Shown here: positions 8,373 to 16,871 of the stretch, one piece after another
Position numbering within the stretch: position 1 is the first letter of the stretch
Layout: every line of letters starts with the position of its first letter
Assembly: GCA_963732415.1 (NCBI GenBank)
Contig: CAVSZK010000004.1
Span: forward strand, 284,401-348,400
DNA: 64,000 bases
Reading direction: 5' to 3'
Source of the DNA: RPQJ01 sp963732415
GTDB taxonomy: Bacteria > Pseudomonadota > Gammaproteobacteria > Steroidobacterales > Steroidobacteraceae
Notes under the pieces: model-generated
Databases searched by the model: none
What the model was told of the DNA's origin: nothing
Seen by the model: the letters and a program-made list of their open reading frames with translations, nothing else
Made by a program: the position numbers and the translations under genes

Positions 8373-9812
8373 TCAGCCCGGCCTCGCGTGCCGGCGCTCG
8401 CTGGAGGTGGCAAGCCCCAGCGCCTCGCGGTACTTGGCGACCGTGCGCCGCGCGACCTTCACGCCCTCCCCGGACAGGGCCCCGGCGATCTGTGCGTCGC
8501 TCAAGGGCTTGTCCGGCGGTTCTTCGGCGATCAGCTTGCGGATGCGGGCGCGGATCGCGACCGAGGAGATGTCCTCGCCGTCTGCTCCCGACACGTGGCT
8601 CGAGAAAAAGTACCGGAACTCGAAGATGCCGCGCGGCGTGTGCATGTACTTCCCGGTGGTCACCCGGGACACCGTCGACTCGTGCAGGCCGATGGTCTCG
8701 GCAACGTCGCGCAGGATCATCGGCTGCATCGCTTCGTCGCCTTTCTCGAGGAACGCGACCTGGCGCTGCACGATCGTGCGCGCCACTTTCAGCAGTGTCT
8801 CGCCGCGAATTTCCAGGCTGCGGATGAGCCAGCGTGCTTCCTGCAGCTGCGCGCGCAGCGTCGCGTAATCGTGCGACCGCGTCACGAGCCCGGCGTATCC
8901 CTGGTTGACCCTCAGGCGCGGGACCGAGGCCGGATTGACCTCGACGATCCAGCCTTGCGCGCTGCGCCGGACAAACACGTCCGGGACGATGTACTCGGGC
9001 GGCGCACTCTCGAATGCCGCACCGGGGCGCGGACTGCAGCCACGGATCAGCGCAAGCGCGGAGTGCAGTGTGTCTTCGTCCACGCCCAGTCGCTGCGTGA
9101 GGCCGGCAAGGTCGCGATCCGCCATTTCCTGCAGGTGTTCCGCGGCGATCGAGAGCGCAAGTTCGCGGCCCGGCGTGTCCGGCTCGAGCTGCGCAAGCTG
9201 CAGGCAGATGCACTCGGCCACGGTGCGGGCCCCGACGCCGGCCGGGTCGAGCGTCTGGAGAAAGCCGAGCACGCGCACGACATCGGCCTCCGAGACCGGA
9301 AGGTCGGCGCTCAGGCTGCTCGCGATGTCGGCCGGCGTCTCGGTCAGGTAGCCGTCGTCGTTGAGCGCGTCCACCAGCGCCTCACCTATCCACACCTCGA
9401 GCGGGTCGAGGCTGCTTACCTCGAGTTGCCAGATCAAGTGCTGGTGCAGGTTGCGGTCGCGGTCGTCGGTGAATTCGAGCGGGCGATCGTCCTCGTCCTG
9501 GGCCCGGCCGTCTCCCGACGGCGTGGAGGAATCGGACCAGGGGTCCTCCATTTCGACCACGATCTCGTCGGCAGGCGGGCCATCGGCCTCGCCGTCGTCG
9601 GCATCCTCGCCTGCCGGCGCCGGCTGGTCGAGCGATGCGAGGTCGATCTGCTCGTCCTCCTCGGTCTCCAGCATCACGTTGCTCTCGAGGGCCTCCTGGA
9701 GCTGGGCCTGGAGTTCGAGCACGGGGAGCTGCAGAAGCCTGATCGCCTGTTGCAGCTGGGGCGTCATCGTCAGCTGCTGACCGAGCTTGAGCTGCAGGGA
9801 TGGTTTCATCAT
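8373..9812 (-). CDS. rpoN: RNA polymerase sigma-54 factor
   Basis: Alternative sigma factor for -24/-12 promoters, needing AAA+ activators such as PilR. The 479-residue product has the glutamine- and leucine-rich activator region I (LGQQLTMTPQLQQAIRLLQL), an acidic region II (residues about 55-110), the core-binding domain, an HTH and the RpoN box ARRTVAKYRE near the C-terminus. The start is placed at ATG 9812 (MMKPSLQLKL; 9809 is equally possible), because the longer frame would run into lptB. It follows lptB directly. A sigma-54 promoter is visible upstream of pilA in this window. Confidence 0.96.
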   Translation of the reverse strand: MMKPSLQLKLGQQLTMTPQLQQAIRLLQLPVLELQAQLQEALESNVMLETEEDEQIDLASLDQPAPAGEDADDGEADGPPADEIVVEMEDPWSDSSTPSGDGRAQDEDDRPLEFTDDRDRNLHQHLIWQLEVSSLDPLEVWIGEALVDALNDDGYLTETPADIASSLSADLPVSEADVVRVLGFLQTLDPAGVGARTVAECICLQLAQLEPDTPGRELALSIAAEHLQEMADRDLAGLTQRLGVDEDTLHSALALIRGCSPRPGAAFESAPPEYIVPDVFVRRSAQGWIVEVNPASVPRLRVNQGYAGLVTRSHDYATLRAQLQEARWLIRSLEIRGETLLKVARTIVQRQVAFLEKGDEAMQPMILRDVAETIGLHESTVSRVTTGKYMHTPRGIFEFRYFFSSHVSGADGEDISSVAIRARIRKLIAEEPPDKPLSDAQIAGALSGEGVKVARRTVAKYREALGLATSSERRHARPG

Positions 9813-9816
9813 CGCG

Positions 9817-10545
9817 CTACAGCCTGAAGTCCTGTCCGAGATAGACGTCCCGCACCTGGCGGTCGGCAAGGATCTCCTGCGCCGATCCGGCGGCGATCAG
9901 GCTGCCCGCGCTCACGATGTAGGCACGATTGCAGATACCCAGCGTCTCGCGGACGTTGTGGTCGGTGATCAGCACGCCGATGTTGCGCGCACACAAGTGC
10001 CGGATGATGCGCTGGATGTCATCCACGGAGATCGGGTCCACGCCCGCGAACGGTTCGTCGAGCAGGATGAATCGGGGCTCCGCCGCGAGCGCGCGGGCGA
10101 TTTCGACCCGTCGCCGCTCGCCGCCCGACAGGCTCATGCCGATGTTGCCGCGGATGTGCCCGATGTGAAGCTCGTCGAGCAGCGCGTCGAGCGCGGCCTC
10201 GCGCTCCGCATCGTCCTCGAGATCCCTGCGAGCCTCGAGGATCGCGCGAATGTTGTCCTCGACCGAGAGCTTGCGGAACACCGACGCTTCCTGCGGCAGG
10301 TACCCGAGCCCCAGCCGCGCGCGACGGTACATCGGCAGGCGCGTGATCTCGCGGTCGTCGAGGAAGATGCGTCCCTCGTCGCAGGGCACGAGCCCGACGA
10401 TCATGTAGAAAGCGGTGGTCTTGCCAGCACCGTTGGGTCCGAGCAGCCCGACCACCTCGCCGGCGCGGACTTCGAGCGAGAGGTCCGCGACGACCCGGCG
10501 GCTTCGGTAGCGCTTGCCCAGCGATTCGGCGCGCAGCAGGCTCAT
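9817..10545 (-). CDS. lptB: LPS export ABC transporter ATPase LptB
   Basis: Cytoplasmic ATPase of LptB2FGC, which extracts LPS from the inner membrane. The 242 residues carry Walker A GPNGAGKTTAF, Q-loop YLPQEASVFRKL (typical of LptB), signature LSGGERRRVEIARAL, Walker B FILLDEPFAGVDP and H-loop ITDHN. Its start overlaps the lptA stop by 4 bp. lptF and lptG are not in the window. Confidence 0.97.
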   Translation of the reverse strand: MSLLRAESLGKRYRSRRVVADLSLEVRAGEVVGLLGPNGAGKTTAFYMIVGLVPCDEGRIFLDDREITRLPMYRRARLGLGYLPQEASVFRKLSVEDNIRAILEARRDLEDDAEREAALDALLDELHIGHIRGNIGMSLSGGERRRVEIARALAAEPRFILLDEPFAGVDPISVDDIQRIIRHLCARNIGVLITDHNVRETLGICNRAYIVSAGSLIAAGSAQEILADRQVRDVYLGQDFRL

Positions 10546-11249
10546 TGCGCTGTATCCGGATTCGTTGCTGGCGGTTCGTCAGCAGCCTTGCCGCCCTTGC
10601 CAGCCTTGCCGTCTTTTCCGGCCTTGTCGTCCTGTGCCTTCGGATTGATCGTGATGCGTACGCCACCCGGGACCGTACCGCCCGGATTCGCCACCACGCG
10701 CTGCTGGCCGACGTCGTACACCAGCGTGTCGCCCTGTATCACGTTGTCGCCGTCGGTGAGCCAGGCCCCGCCCGCGAGGTGCACGGTGCCCTGCTTGAAG
10801 TCGTAGTCGATCGTATCGCTGTGGCCCCTGGCGACCTGCCCGGTGTCCTTGAGTTTCTGCTCGAACTCTGCCGGCGATCCGCGAATCACGGCGCTCGAAA
10901 TTTCCTTGTCGCGGAAGGTCACCACGGCACTCGATGCCGCGAGCTTGCCGTCGGGCACCGTGACGCGCACGTCGCCAGTGAACGTCCACTCCGAGTTCTC
11001 GAAATTCAGCCCGGTGGCGCTCGCCTCGCGTGCCTCGACCTGCATCGGGCCCTGGGTGATCCGCACCTGCTGGAAATGCAGCTTGTTCTGCTTGTAGTCG
11101 AAGTCCGACGACGCTGCCACCAGGTCGATCGGTTCCGTCGTCGGGCGCGGGAGTGTCGGGGTCGCCGCAGCCGCCACGCTCGCGGCGAGGCAGCAAAGGA
11201 TCGTTGCCGCGACACGCTGGTGCGCGGTATCAGGGAATGAAGCGGCCAT
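10542..11249 (-). CDS. lptA: LPS transport periplasmic protein LptA
   Basis: Periplasmic beta-jellyroll bridge protein that carries LPS from LptC to LptD. The 235-residue product has a signal peptide (hydrophobic ATILCCLAASVAAAA) and the OstA-like domain (ASSDFDYKQNKLHFQQVRI onward; FTGDVRVTVPDGKLAASSAV). A low-complexity C-terminal tail rich in K, G, D and A (KAGKDGKAGKGGKAADE) extends beyond the usual end. It overlaps lptC by 20 bp and lptB by 4 bp. Confidence 0.93.
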   Translation of the reverse strand: MAASFPDTAHQRVAATILCCLAASVAAAATPTLPRPTTEPIDLVAASSDFDYKQNKLHFQQVRITQGPMQVEAREASATGLNFENSEWTFTGDVRVTVPDGKLAASSAVVTFRDKEISSAVIRGSPAEFEQKLKDTGQVARGHSDTIDYDFKQGTVHLAGGAWLTDGDNVIQGDTLVYDVGQQRVVANPGGTVPGGVRITINPKAQDDKAGKDGKAGKGGKAADEPPATNPDTAQ

Positions 11250-11808
11250 TGACGTCGGATTCTAGCCTGAGGGTTCCCGCATTCAACATTGCGCGCAGTC
11301 CCCGCGCATTCAAATCGTGCTTGCCAACTCTAATTGAGACCGGCTCCTCGGTCTTTACGATGCCGTCGTCGATGTCGTAGTCCACTTCTTCCGTGCGGAT
11401 CACGGCGCCGCCGCGGTCTGCGGCACCGGTAATCGTGACATCGCCCGCGAGGGACAGCGACTTGCGGTCCTGCGGCATGTTGCCGGTCAGTGCCGTCAGG
11501 TGCCAGGTCCCGAGGTCCTTCGCCTGGTAGTCGAGCGTGACGTCCTTGAAATCAACGCTCTGGTCGCCCAGGTCCTGTTCGATCTCGCGCGCGTGGACGA
11601 CGAATCGCGGACGCCCGTCCGCGCCCATCTCGGTCATCGTGGCGTCGGTTGCGAAATAACCCCGCGGTGCGGCGGCCGGCTCGCGTTCCACGTCCGACTC
11701 GTCCCACCCGCCGACCAGCCCATAGAGCAGCGCCAGCGCCGCGATGCTGGCCGCCAGCGCGATGACGCGATCGGTCAGGACGCGCGTGCGCTGATGAGGA
11801 GGTCGCAT
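11230..11808 (-). CDS. lptC: LPS export system protein LptC
   Basis: Bitopic inner-membrane protein linking LptB2FG to LptA. The 192 residues start MRPPHQRTRVL, followed by one transmembrane helix (VIALAASIAALALLYGLVGG) and a periplasmic domain with GYFATDATMTEMGADGRPRF. ATG 11808 is chosen with GGGAA just upstream; the reading frame continues farther 5' but inside kdsC. It overlaps kdsC by 34 bp. Divergent family, but position and topology are decisive. Confidence 0.88.
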   Translation of the reverse strand: MRPPHQRTRVLTDRVIALAASIAALALLYGLVGGWDESDVEREPAAAPRGYFATDATMTEMGADGRPRFVVHAREIEQDLGDQSVDFKDVTLDYQAKDLGTWHLTALTGNMPQDRKSLSLAGDVTITGAADRGGAVIRTEEVDYDIDDGIVKTEEPVSIRVGKHDLNARGLRAMLNAGTLRLESDVNGRFIP

Positions 11809-12269
11809 ATTTCCCGCACCGCGCCACGACCGCCAGTGGCGGACGTGACCCAATGAACCACCGGCCTGAGCGCGTCGTGGGCATCCGCGACCGCGATTGC
11901 CAGGCCGGCGCTTTCCAGCATGGGCAGGTCGGGCGTGTCGTCGCCGACGCAGGCGGTTTCCGCCCGCGTGAGGCGGAGCGTGCTCATCAACGCGGAGAGT
12001 TCGGCTGCCTTGTCACCCACGCCCTGCCGGACGTGCGCGATGCCGAGTTCAGCGGCGCGGCGTGTCACGGCCGCCGAGTCGCGTCCCGAAATGATCGCGA
12101 CAGTCACTCCCGAGCGCTGCAGCGCCACGAGCCCCGAGCCGTCGCGCACGTGGAAGACCTTGAGTTCCTCGCCGCCGGCCGACATGTAAATCCGGCCGTC
12201 GGTGAGGACGCCGTCGACGTCCAGCACCAGCAGCCGGATGTGTCGCGCCCGTTCGCGCAGTTCATCCAC
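11775..12269 (-). CDS. kdsC: 3-deoxy-D-manno-octulosonate 8-phosphate phosphatase
   Basis: HAD-superfamily phosphatase releasing Kdo from Kdo-8-phosphate for LPS inner core. At 164 residues it is the short, cap-less tetrameric type. Motif I is DVDGVLTDGRIYM, motif II SGRDS, then KAAELSAL with the motif III lysine and motif IV VGDDTPDLPML. It sits between kdsD and lptC in the usual order. Confidence 0.95.
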   Translation of the reverse strand: MDELRERARHIRLLVLDVDGVLTDGRIYMSAGGEELKVFHVRDGSGLVALQRSGVTVAIISGRDSAAVTRRAAELGIAHVRQGVGDKAAELSALMSTLRLTRAETACVGDDTPDLPMLESAGLAIAVADAHDALRPVVHWVTSATGGRGAVREICDLLISARAS

Positions 12270-12271
12270 GG

Positions 12272-13246
12272 CTACATGACCCCGGCGCGCAGCAGGTCAT
12301 GGACATTCAGCGCGCCGACCAGCCTGCCTTCGTCGTCGACTACCGGCAGCGCCGTGATGCGGTGCTCCTCCATCAGTCGCACTGCCTCGGCAGCGAGCAT
12401 GCGCGGCTTCGCGACCTTGCCGCCCGCGGTCATCACTTCCCGCATCCTCGTGGCGTGTACGTCCACCTGGCGGTCGAGCGTGCGGCGCAGGTCGCCGTCG
12501 GTGAAGATGCCGAGTACCTGGCCACTGTCGTCGACGACCGTGGTCATGCCCAGGCCCTTGCGGCTCATCTCCAGCAGGCCGGCGCTGAGCAGCGTCTCGG
12601 GGCCGACCGAGGGCAGCTCGGTTCCGCGGCGCATGACCTCGTCCACATGCATCAGCAGGCGACGGCCGAGGTTGCCCGCAGGGTGCGAGCGCGCGAAGTC
12701 CTGCTCGGTGAACCCGCGCGCCTCGAGCACCGCCACTGCCAGGGCGTCGCCCATCGCGAGCGCCGCGGTGGTGCTTGCGGTCGGTGCCAGGTTGAGCGGA
12801 CAGGCTTCTGCCGGGACGCTCACGTCCAGGGTCACGGTTGCATAGCGTGCGAGCGTCGAGGCCCGGTTGCCGGTGAGCGCGACCAGCGGCACGCCGAGGC
12901 GCTTGATCACCGGCAGGATGGTGATGAGTTCGGCGGTCTCGCCGGAGTTCGACAGCGCGACCACCACGTCGCCGGCCGTGATCATGCCGATGTCGCCGTG
13001 GCTTGCCTCGGCGGGGTGCAGGAAGAACGAAGGACTGCCGGTACTGGCCAGCGTCGCGGCGATCTTGCGCCCGACGTGCCCGGACTTGCCCATGCCCGTC
13101 ACCACCGTCCGGCCCTTGCACTCGAGCAGCAGGCGACAGGCCACTCCGAATTCCTCGCCTAGCCGTTCAGCGAGGGCCGCGACGGCCTCTGCCTCGGTCG
13201 CGAGCACCCGGCGTCCGCGGGCGATGGAAGGATCGGTAGGCTGCAT
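12272..13246 (-). CDS. kdsD: Arabinose-5-phosphate isomerase
   Basis: Converts ribulose-5-phosphate to arabinose-5-phosphate, the first step of Kdo synthesis. The 324 residues comprise an N-terminal SIS domain (VVTGMGKSGHVGRKIAAT; SHGDIGMI; ALSNSGETAELI; active-site histidine in ARSHPAG) and two C-terminal CBS repeats (from about residue 205). It heads the minus-strand kdsD-kdsC-lptCAB-rpoN-rapZ run and is divergent from ibaG. Confidence 0.96.
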   Translation of the reverse strand: MQPTDPSIARGRRVLATEAEAVAALAERLGEEFGVACRLLLECKGRTVVTGMGKSGHVGRKIAATLASTGSPSFFLHPAEASHGDIGMITAGDVVVALSNSGETAELITILPVIKRLGVPLVALTGNRASTLARYATVTLDVSVPAEACPLNLAPTASTTAALAMGDALAVAVLEARGFTEQDFARSHPAGNLGRRLLMHVDEVMRRGTELPSVGPETLLSAGLLEMSRKGLGMTTVVDDSGQVLGIFTDGDLRRTLDRQVDVHATRMREVMTAGGKVAKPRMLAAEAVRLMEEHRITALPVVDDEGRLVGALNVHDLLRAGVM

Positions 13247-13368
13247 GCCGCGCAGTGTACTATCCCGGGCCGCAGGATCCCCGTCCGGTACCGGCGCGAC
13301 CGCCCGTTTCCAGCGGTCCGGGCGCCGGCCGGGTTAAACTGGCGTTTTACCCAGCGAGCCCAAATCCC

Positions 13369-13626
13369 ATGACTGCAGATGAGGTGACCCTGTTGATAGA
13401 GGCGGGGCTTCCCGCGGCGCGGGTACAGGTCCTTACCGACGACGACACGCACTTCGAGGCCGTGGTGATTGCCTCGCAGTTCGAGGGCAAGCGGTCGTTG
13501 CAGCGGCACCAGCTCGTGTACGCGGGACTCGGGGAGCGGATGGGGCGGGAGATCCACGCGCTGTCGATCCAGGCCTACACCCCGGCCGAGTGGCAGGCCG
13601 CGGGCGGCGGGGACGGTCCGGGCTGA
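13369..13626 (+). CDS. ibaG: BolA/IbaG family iron-sulfur metabolism protein
   Basis: Small BolA-like protein; family members pair with monothiol glutaredoxins in iron-sulfur handling and acid stress. The 85 residues start MTADEVTLLIEAGLP and include HFEAVVIASQFEGKRSLQRHQ and LGERMGREIHALSIQAYTP. The ATG at 13369 is chosen because upstream in-frame codons are low-complexity and unrelated to the family. murA follows after 17 bp, the normal IbaG (YrbA)-MurA arrangement. Confidence 0.92.
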   Translation: MTADEVTLLIEAGLPAARVQVLTDDDTHFEAVVIASQFEGKRSLQRHQLVYAGLGERMGREIHALSIQAYTPAEWQAAGGGDGPG

Positions 13627-13643
13627 CCTGACGGGAGCAACCC

Positions 13644-14912
13644 TTGGACAAACTCCAGATCCGGGGCGGCGTGCCCCTGTCCGGCGAAGTGCGCATTTCC
13701 GGCGCAAAGAACGCCACGCTGCCCATCCTCGCAGGTGCCCTGCTGGCCGACGGCCCGGTGACGATCGGCAACGTCCCGCACCTGCAGGACGTCACCACGA
13801 TGATCGAATTGCTGGGCCGCATGGGCGCCAGCGTCACCGTGGACGAGCGAATGCGTATCGAGGTCGACCCGCGCACCGTGCGCGAGACCTTCGCGCCCTA
13901 CGACCTGGTGAAGACCATGCGAGCGGCGATCCTGGTGCTGGGCCCGCTGGTGGCACGGCACGGCTCGGCCGACGTGTCCTTGCCCGGCGGCTGCGCGATC
14001 GGTGCGAGGCCGGTCAATATCCACGTTGCGGGGCTGCAGGCCATGGGTGCCGAGGTCCACATCGAGAACGGCTACATCAAGGCCCGCGCCGGCCGCCTGA
14101 AGGGTGCCCGCATCGTGCTCGAGACCGTGACCGTCACGGGTACGGAAAACCTGATGATGGCGGCGTGCCTGGCCGAGGGCCGCACTATCCTCGAGAACGC
14201 CGCTCGCGAACCCGAAATCATCGACCTGGCGCTGTTCCTGAATGCGATGGGCGCGAAGGTGTCCGGGCAGGGCACCGACACCATCTGCATCGACGGCGTG
14301 GAATCGATGCACTCCTGCAGCTACGACGTACTACCGGACCGCATCGAGGCCGGCACCTACCTGGTGGCCGGTGCGATCACAGGTGGTCGTGTCCGCGCCC
14401 GCGGTGCGGTGGCCGGGCACCTCGATGCGGTGCTCGCGAAGCTCGAGGAAGCCGGTGCCGAGGTGATCCGCGGCGAGAACTTCGTCGAGGTGGACATGAA
14501 GGGGCGGCGGCCCCGCTCGGTGGACATCCGCACGGCGCCGCACCCGGGATTCCCGACCGACATGCAGGCCCAGTTCGCGGCGCTCAACACGGTGGCCGAC
14601 GGTGTAGGGACCATCGTCGAGACGATCTTCGAGAACCGCTTCATGCACATGCTGGAAATGCGACGCATGGGCGCCGAAATCCGGCTCGAAGGCAACACCG
14701 CCATCATCCGCGGCGTTCCCAGGCTCACGGCCGCGCCGGTCATGGCCACCGACCTGCGGGCGTCCGCCAGCCTGGTACTGGCCGGCCTGGTCGCCGAGGG
14801 GACGACCGAGGTTGAGCGTATCTACCACATCGATCGTGGCTACGAGTGCATCGAGGAGAAACTGCAGGGGCTGGGGGCGCAGATCCGGCGCGTTGGCCGG
14901 ACCAGGAAATAG
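13644..14912 (+). CDS. murA: UDP-N-acetylglucosamine 1-carboxyvinyltransferase
   Basis: First committed step of peptidoglycan synthesis: adds enolpyruvate to UDP-GlcNAc. The 422-residue product begins MDKLQIRGGVPLSGEVRISGAK with a TTG start after GGGAG. The loop with the catalytic cysteine reads LPGGCAIGARPV, so fosfomycin sensitivity would be expected from the intact Cys. LPDRIEAGTYLVA and TDMQAQFAALN are also conserved. Confidence 0.97.
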   Translation: MDKLQIRGGVPLSGEVRISGAKNATLPILAGALLADGPVTIGNVPHLQDVTTMIELLGRMGASVTVDERMRIEVDPRTVRETFAPYDLVKTMRAAILVLGPLVARHGSADVSLPGGCAIGARPVNIHVAGLQAMGAEVHIENGYIKARAGRLKGARIVLETVTVTGTENLMMAACLAEGRTILENAAREPEIIDLALFLNAMGAKVSGQGTDTICIDGVESMHSCSYDVLPDRIEAGTYLVAGAITGGRVRARGAVAGHLDAVLAKLEEAGAEVIRGENFVEVDMKGRRPRSVDIRTAPHPGFPTDMQAQFAALNTVADGVGTIVETIFENRFMHMLEMRRMGAEIRLEGNTAIIRGVPRLTAAPVMATDLRASASLVLAGLVAEGTTEVERIYHIDRGYECIEEKLQGLGAQIRRVGRTRK

Positions 14913-14941
14913 GGACCCGGTACCGGCGCTGCGCGATCCGC

Positions 14942-14947
14942 TATAAT
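14942..14947 (+). promoter_or_regulatory. Candidate -10 element for petABC
   Basis: A consensus TATAAT lies 72 bp upstream of petA in the 106-bp murA-petA spacer. No convincing -35 hexamer is found at 16-18 bp, so the call rests on the -10 sequence and position only. Confidence 0.35.
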
Positions 14948-15018
14948 TCTCCGCTGCCCATGGCGGTCTCAAGCAGCCCGCCCCGGCAAGCGACAGAATC
15001 TGCCGAGGAGAGTGCTGG

Positions 15019-15609
15019 ATGACCGAAGAAGTCGATACGGGCAGGCGTCACTTCCTGACCGTGGCCACCGTCGCGACCGGTGCCGTTGGCGCCGCGTTCG
15101 TTGCCGTACCTTTCCTGGCCTCCTGGAAGCCGAGTGCCCGCGCCAAGGCGATGGGTGCGCCGGTCGAGGTGGACATCGGCAAGCTCGAGCCGGGCGCCAT
15201 GCTCAAGGTCGAGTGGCGCGGCAAGGCGATTTTCGTCGTGAACCGGACACCGAAGATGCTCGGCGAGATCGAAGGTCACGATGCCCGGCTGCGCGACCCG
15301 GGTTCGAACGAGTCCGAGCAGCCGGCGTTCGCCAAGAACCCCGCCCGAGCGCTCAGGCCCGAGTTCCTGGTGCTGGTGGGCGTGTGCACGCACCTCGGCT
15401 GCGCTCCACTCGACAAGTTCACCCCGGGCGACGTGACGGTGTCCCCCGACTGGCCGGGCGGTTTCTTCTGCCCCTGCCACGGCTCGAAGTTCGACCTGTC
15501 GGGGCGCGTCTTCAAGGACGTTCCGGCACCGACCAACCTGCCGGTGCCGCCGTACCGCTTCCTGAGCGACACGCGCATTCTCATCGGCGCTGAAACGGGG
15601 AATGGATGA
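15019..15609 (+). CDS. petA: Ubiquinol-cytochrome c reductase, Rieske iron-sulfur subunit
   Basis: Rieske subunit of the cytochrome bc1 complex, which moves electrons from ubiquinol to cytochrome c1. The 196 residues have an N-terminal Tat-type motif (GRRHFLTVATVATGAVG) forming the membrane anchor, and the [2Fe-2S] ligands CTHLGC and CPCHGS. GGAGAG precedes the ATG. petB overlaps by 4 bp. Confidence 0.97.
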   Translation: MTEEVDTGRRHFLTVATVATGAVGAAFVAVPFLASWKPSARAKAMGAPVEVDIGKLEPGAMLKVEWRGKAIFVVNRTPKMLGEIEGHDARLRDPGSNESEQPAFAKNPARALRPEFLVLVGVCTHLGCAPLDKFTPGDVTVSPDWPGGFFCPCHGSKFDLSGRVFKDVPAPTNLPVPPYRFLSDTRILIGAETGNG

Positions 15610-16871
15610 TGGCCAGCACTAACCATGCCGCCCGCGCAGACGGCGGCCGTCTCGCGGCGCTAGTCGGCTGGATCGACGACCGGTTTCCGTTGACCAAGCT
15701 CTGGAAGGAGCAGGTCGCGGAGTACTACGCACCGAAGAACATGAATTTCTGGTACTACTTCGGCTCGCTCGCGATGCTGGTGCTGGTGATCCAGATCCTG
15801 ACCGGCATCTTCCTGACGATGAACTACAAGCCCTCGGCGACCGAGGCCTTCGGTTCCGTCGAATACATCATGCGCGACGTGAACTGGGGCTGGCTGATCC
15901 GGTACATGCATTCGACCGGCGCCTCGTTCTTCTTCATCGTCGTCTACCTGCACATGTTCCGGGCGTTGCTGTACGGGTCGTACCAGAAACCGCGCGAACT
16001 GCTGTGGATCTTCGGCATGGTGATTTACTTCGCGCTGATGGGCGAGGCGTTCTTTGGTTACCTGCTGCCCTGGGGCAACATGTCCTACTGGGGCGCACAG
16101 GTGATCGTGAGCCTGTTCGGCGCCATTCCCGTCGTCGGCGATTCGCTCATGGAGTGGATCCGCGGCGACTTCTTCATCTCCGACGTCACGCTGAACCGCT
16201 TCTTCGCGCTGCACGTGGCCGCGCTCCCGCTGTTGCTCGTGTTCCTGGTGATCGCGCACCTGATGGCGCTCCACGAGGTCGGCTCGAACAATCCCGACGG
16301 CGTCGAGATCAAGAAGGTCAAGGGGCCGGACGGCATTCCGCTCGACGGCATCGCGTTCCACCCGTACTACACGGTCAAGGACCTGGTCGGCGTCGGCGTG
16401 TTCCTGATCCTGTTCTCCATGGTCATCTTCTTCGCGCCGACGATGGGCGGCTACTTCCTCGAGCACGCGAACTTCGAGCCGGCCAACGCGCTGCAGACGC
16501 CGCCGCACATCGCCCCGGTGTGGTACTTCACGCCGTTCTACGCGATCCTGCGCTCGGTGCCGAACAAGCCGCTCGGCGCTGCGCTGATGGGCGTCGCGGT
16601 GCTGCTGTTCGTGTTCCTGCCCTGGCTCGATCGCAGCAAGGTGAAGTCGATCCGCTACCGCGGGCCGATCTTCAGGTTCTTCATAATCGCCTTCGCGATC
16701 AGTTTCCTGGCGCTCGGCTACCTCGGCATGCAGCCGGCGACCCCTGCCTACACGATGGCGGCGCGGGTGTTCGCGGTGGTTTATTTCTCTTTCTTCCTGT
16801 TGATGCCGTGGTACACGAGCATCGACAAGACCAAGCCCGTGCCCACGAGGGTCACCTACCATGCGCACTAA
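15606..16871 (+). CDS. petB: Cytochrome b subunit of bc1 complex
   Basis: Membrane subunit with two b hemes and the quinol sites. The 421 residues have about eight or nine hydrophobic helices, heme histidines in YMHSTGASFFFIVVYLH and in the FALHVAALPLLLVFLVIAH helix, and GEAFFGYLLPWGNMSYWGA. The Qo-site motif reads PVWY where mitochondrial proteins have PEWY. ATG 15606 or 15609 may be used. It overlaps petA by 4 and petC by 11 bp. Confidence 0.97.
   Translation: MMASTNHAARADGGRLAALVGWIDDRFPLTKLWKEQVAEYYAPKNMNFWYYFGSLAMLVLVIQILTGIFLTMNYKPSATEAFGSVEYIMRDVNWGWLIRYMHSTGASFFFIVVYLHMFRALLYGSYQKPRELLWIFGMVIYFALMGEAFFGYLLPWGNMSYWGAQVIVSLFGAIPVVGDSLMEWIRGDFFISDVTLNRFFALHVAALPLLLVFLVIAHLMALHEVGSNNPDGVEIKKVKGPDGIPLDGIAFHPYYTVKDLVGVGVFLILFSMVIFFAPTMGGYFLEHANFEPANALQTPPHIAPVWYFTPFYAILRSVPNKPLGAALMGVAVLLFVFLPWLDRSKVKSIRYRGPIFRFFIIAFAISFLALGYLGMQPATPAYTMAARVFAVVYFSFFLLMPWYTSIDKTKPVPTRVTYHAH

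Noticed and set aside
15660..16868. 402-codon minus-strand frame antisense to cytochrome b
   Set aside because: Composition dominated by H, R, D and V, typical of the complement of a membrane-protein gene.
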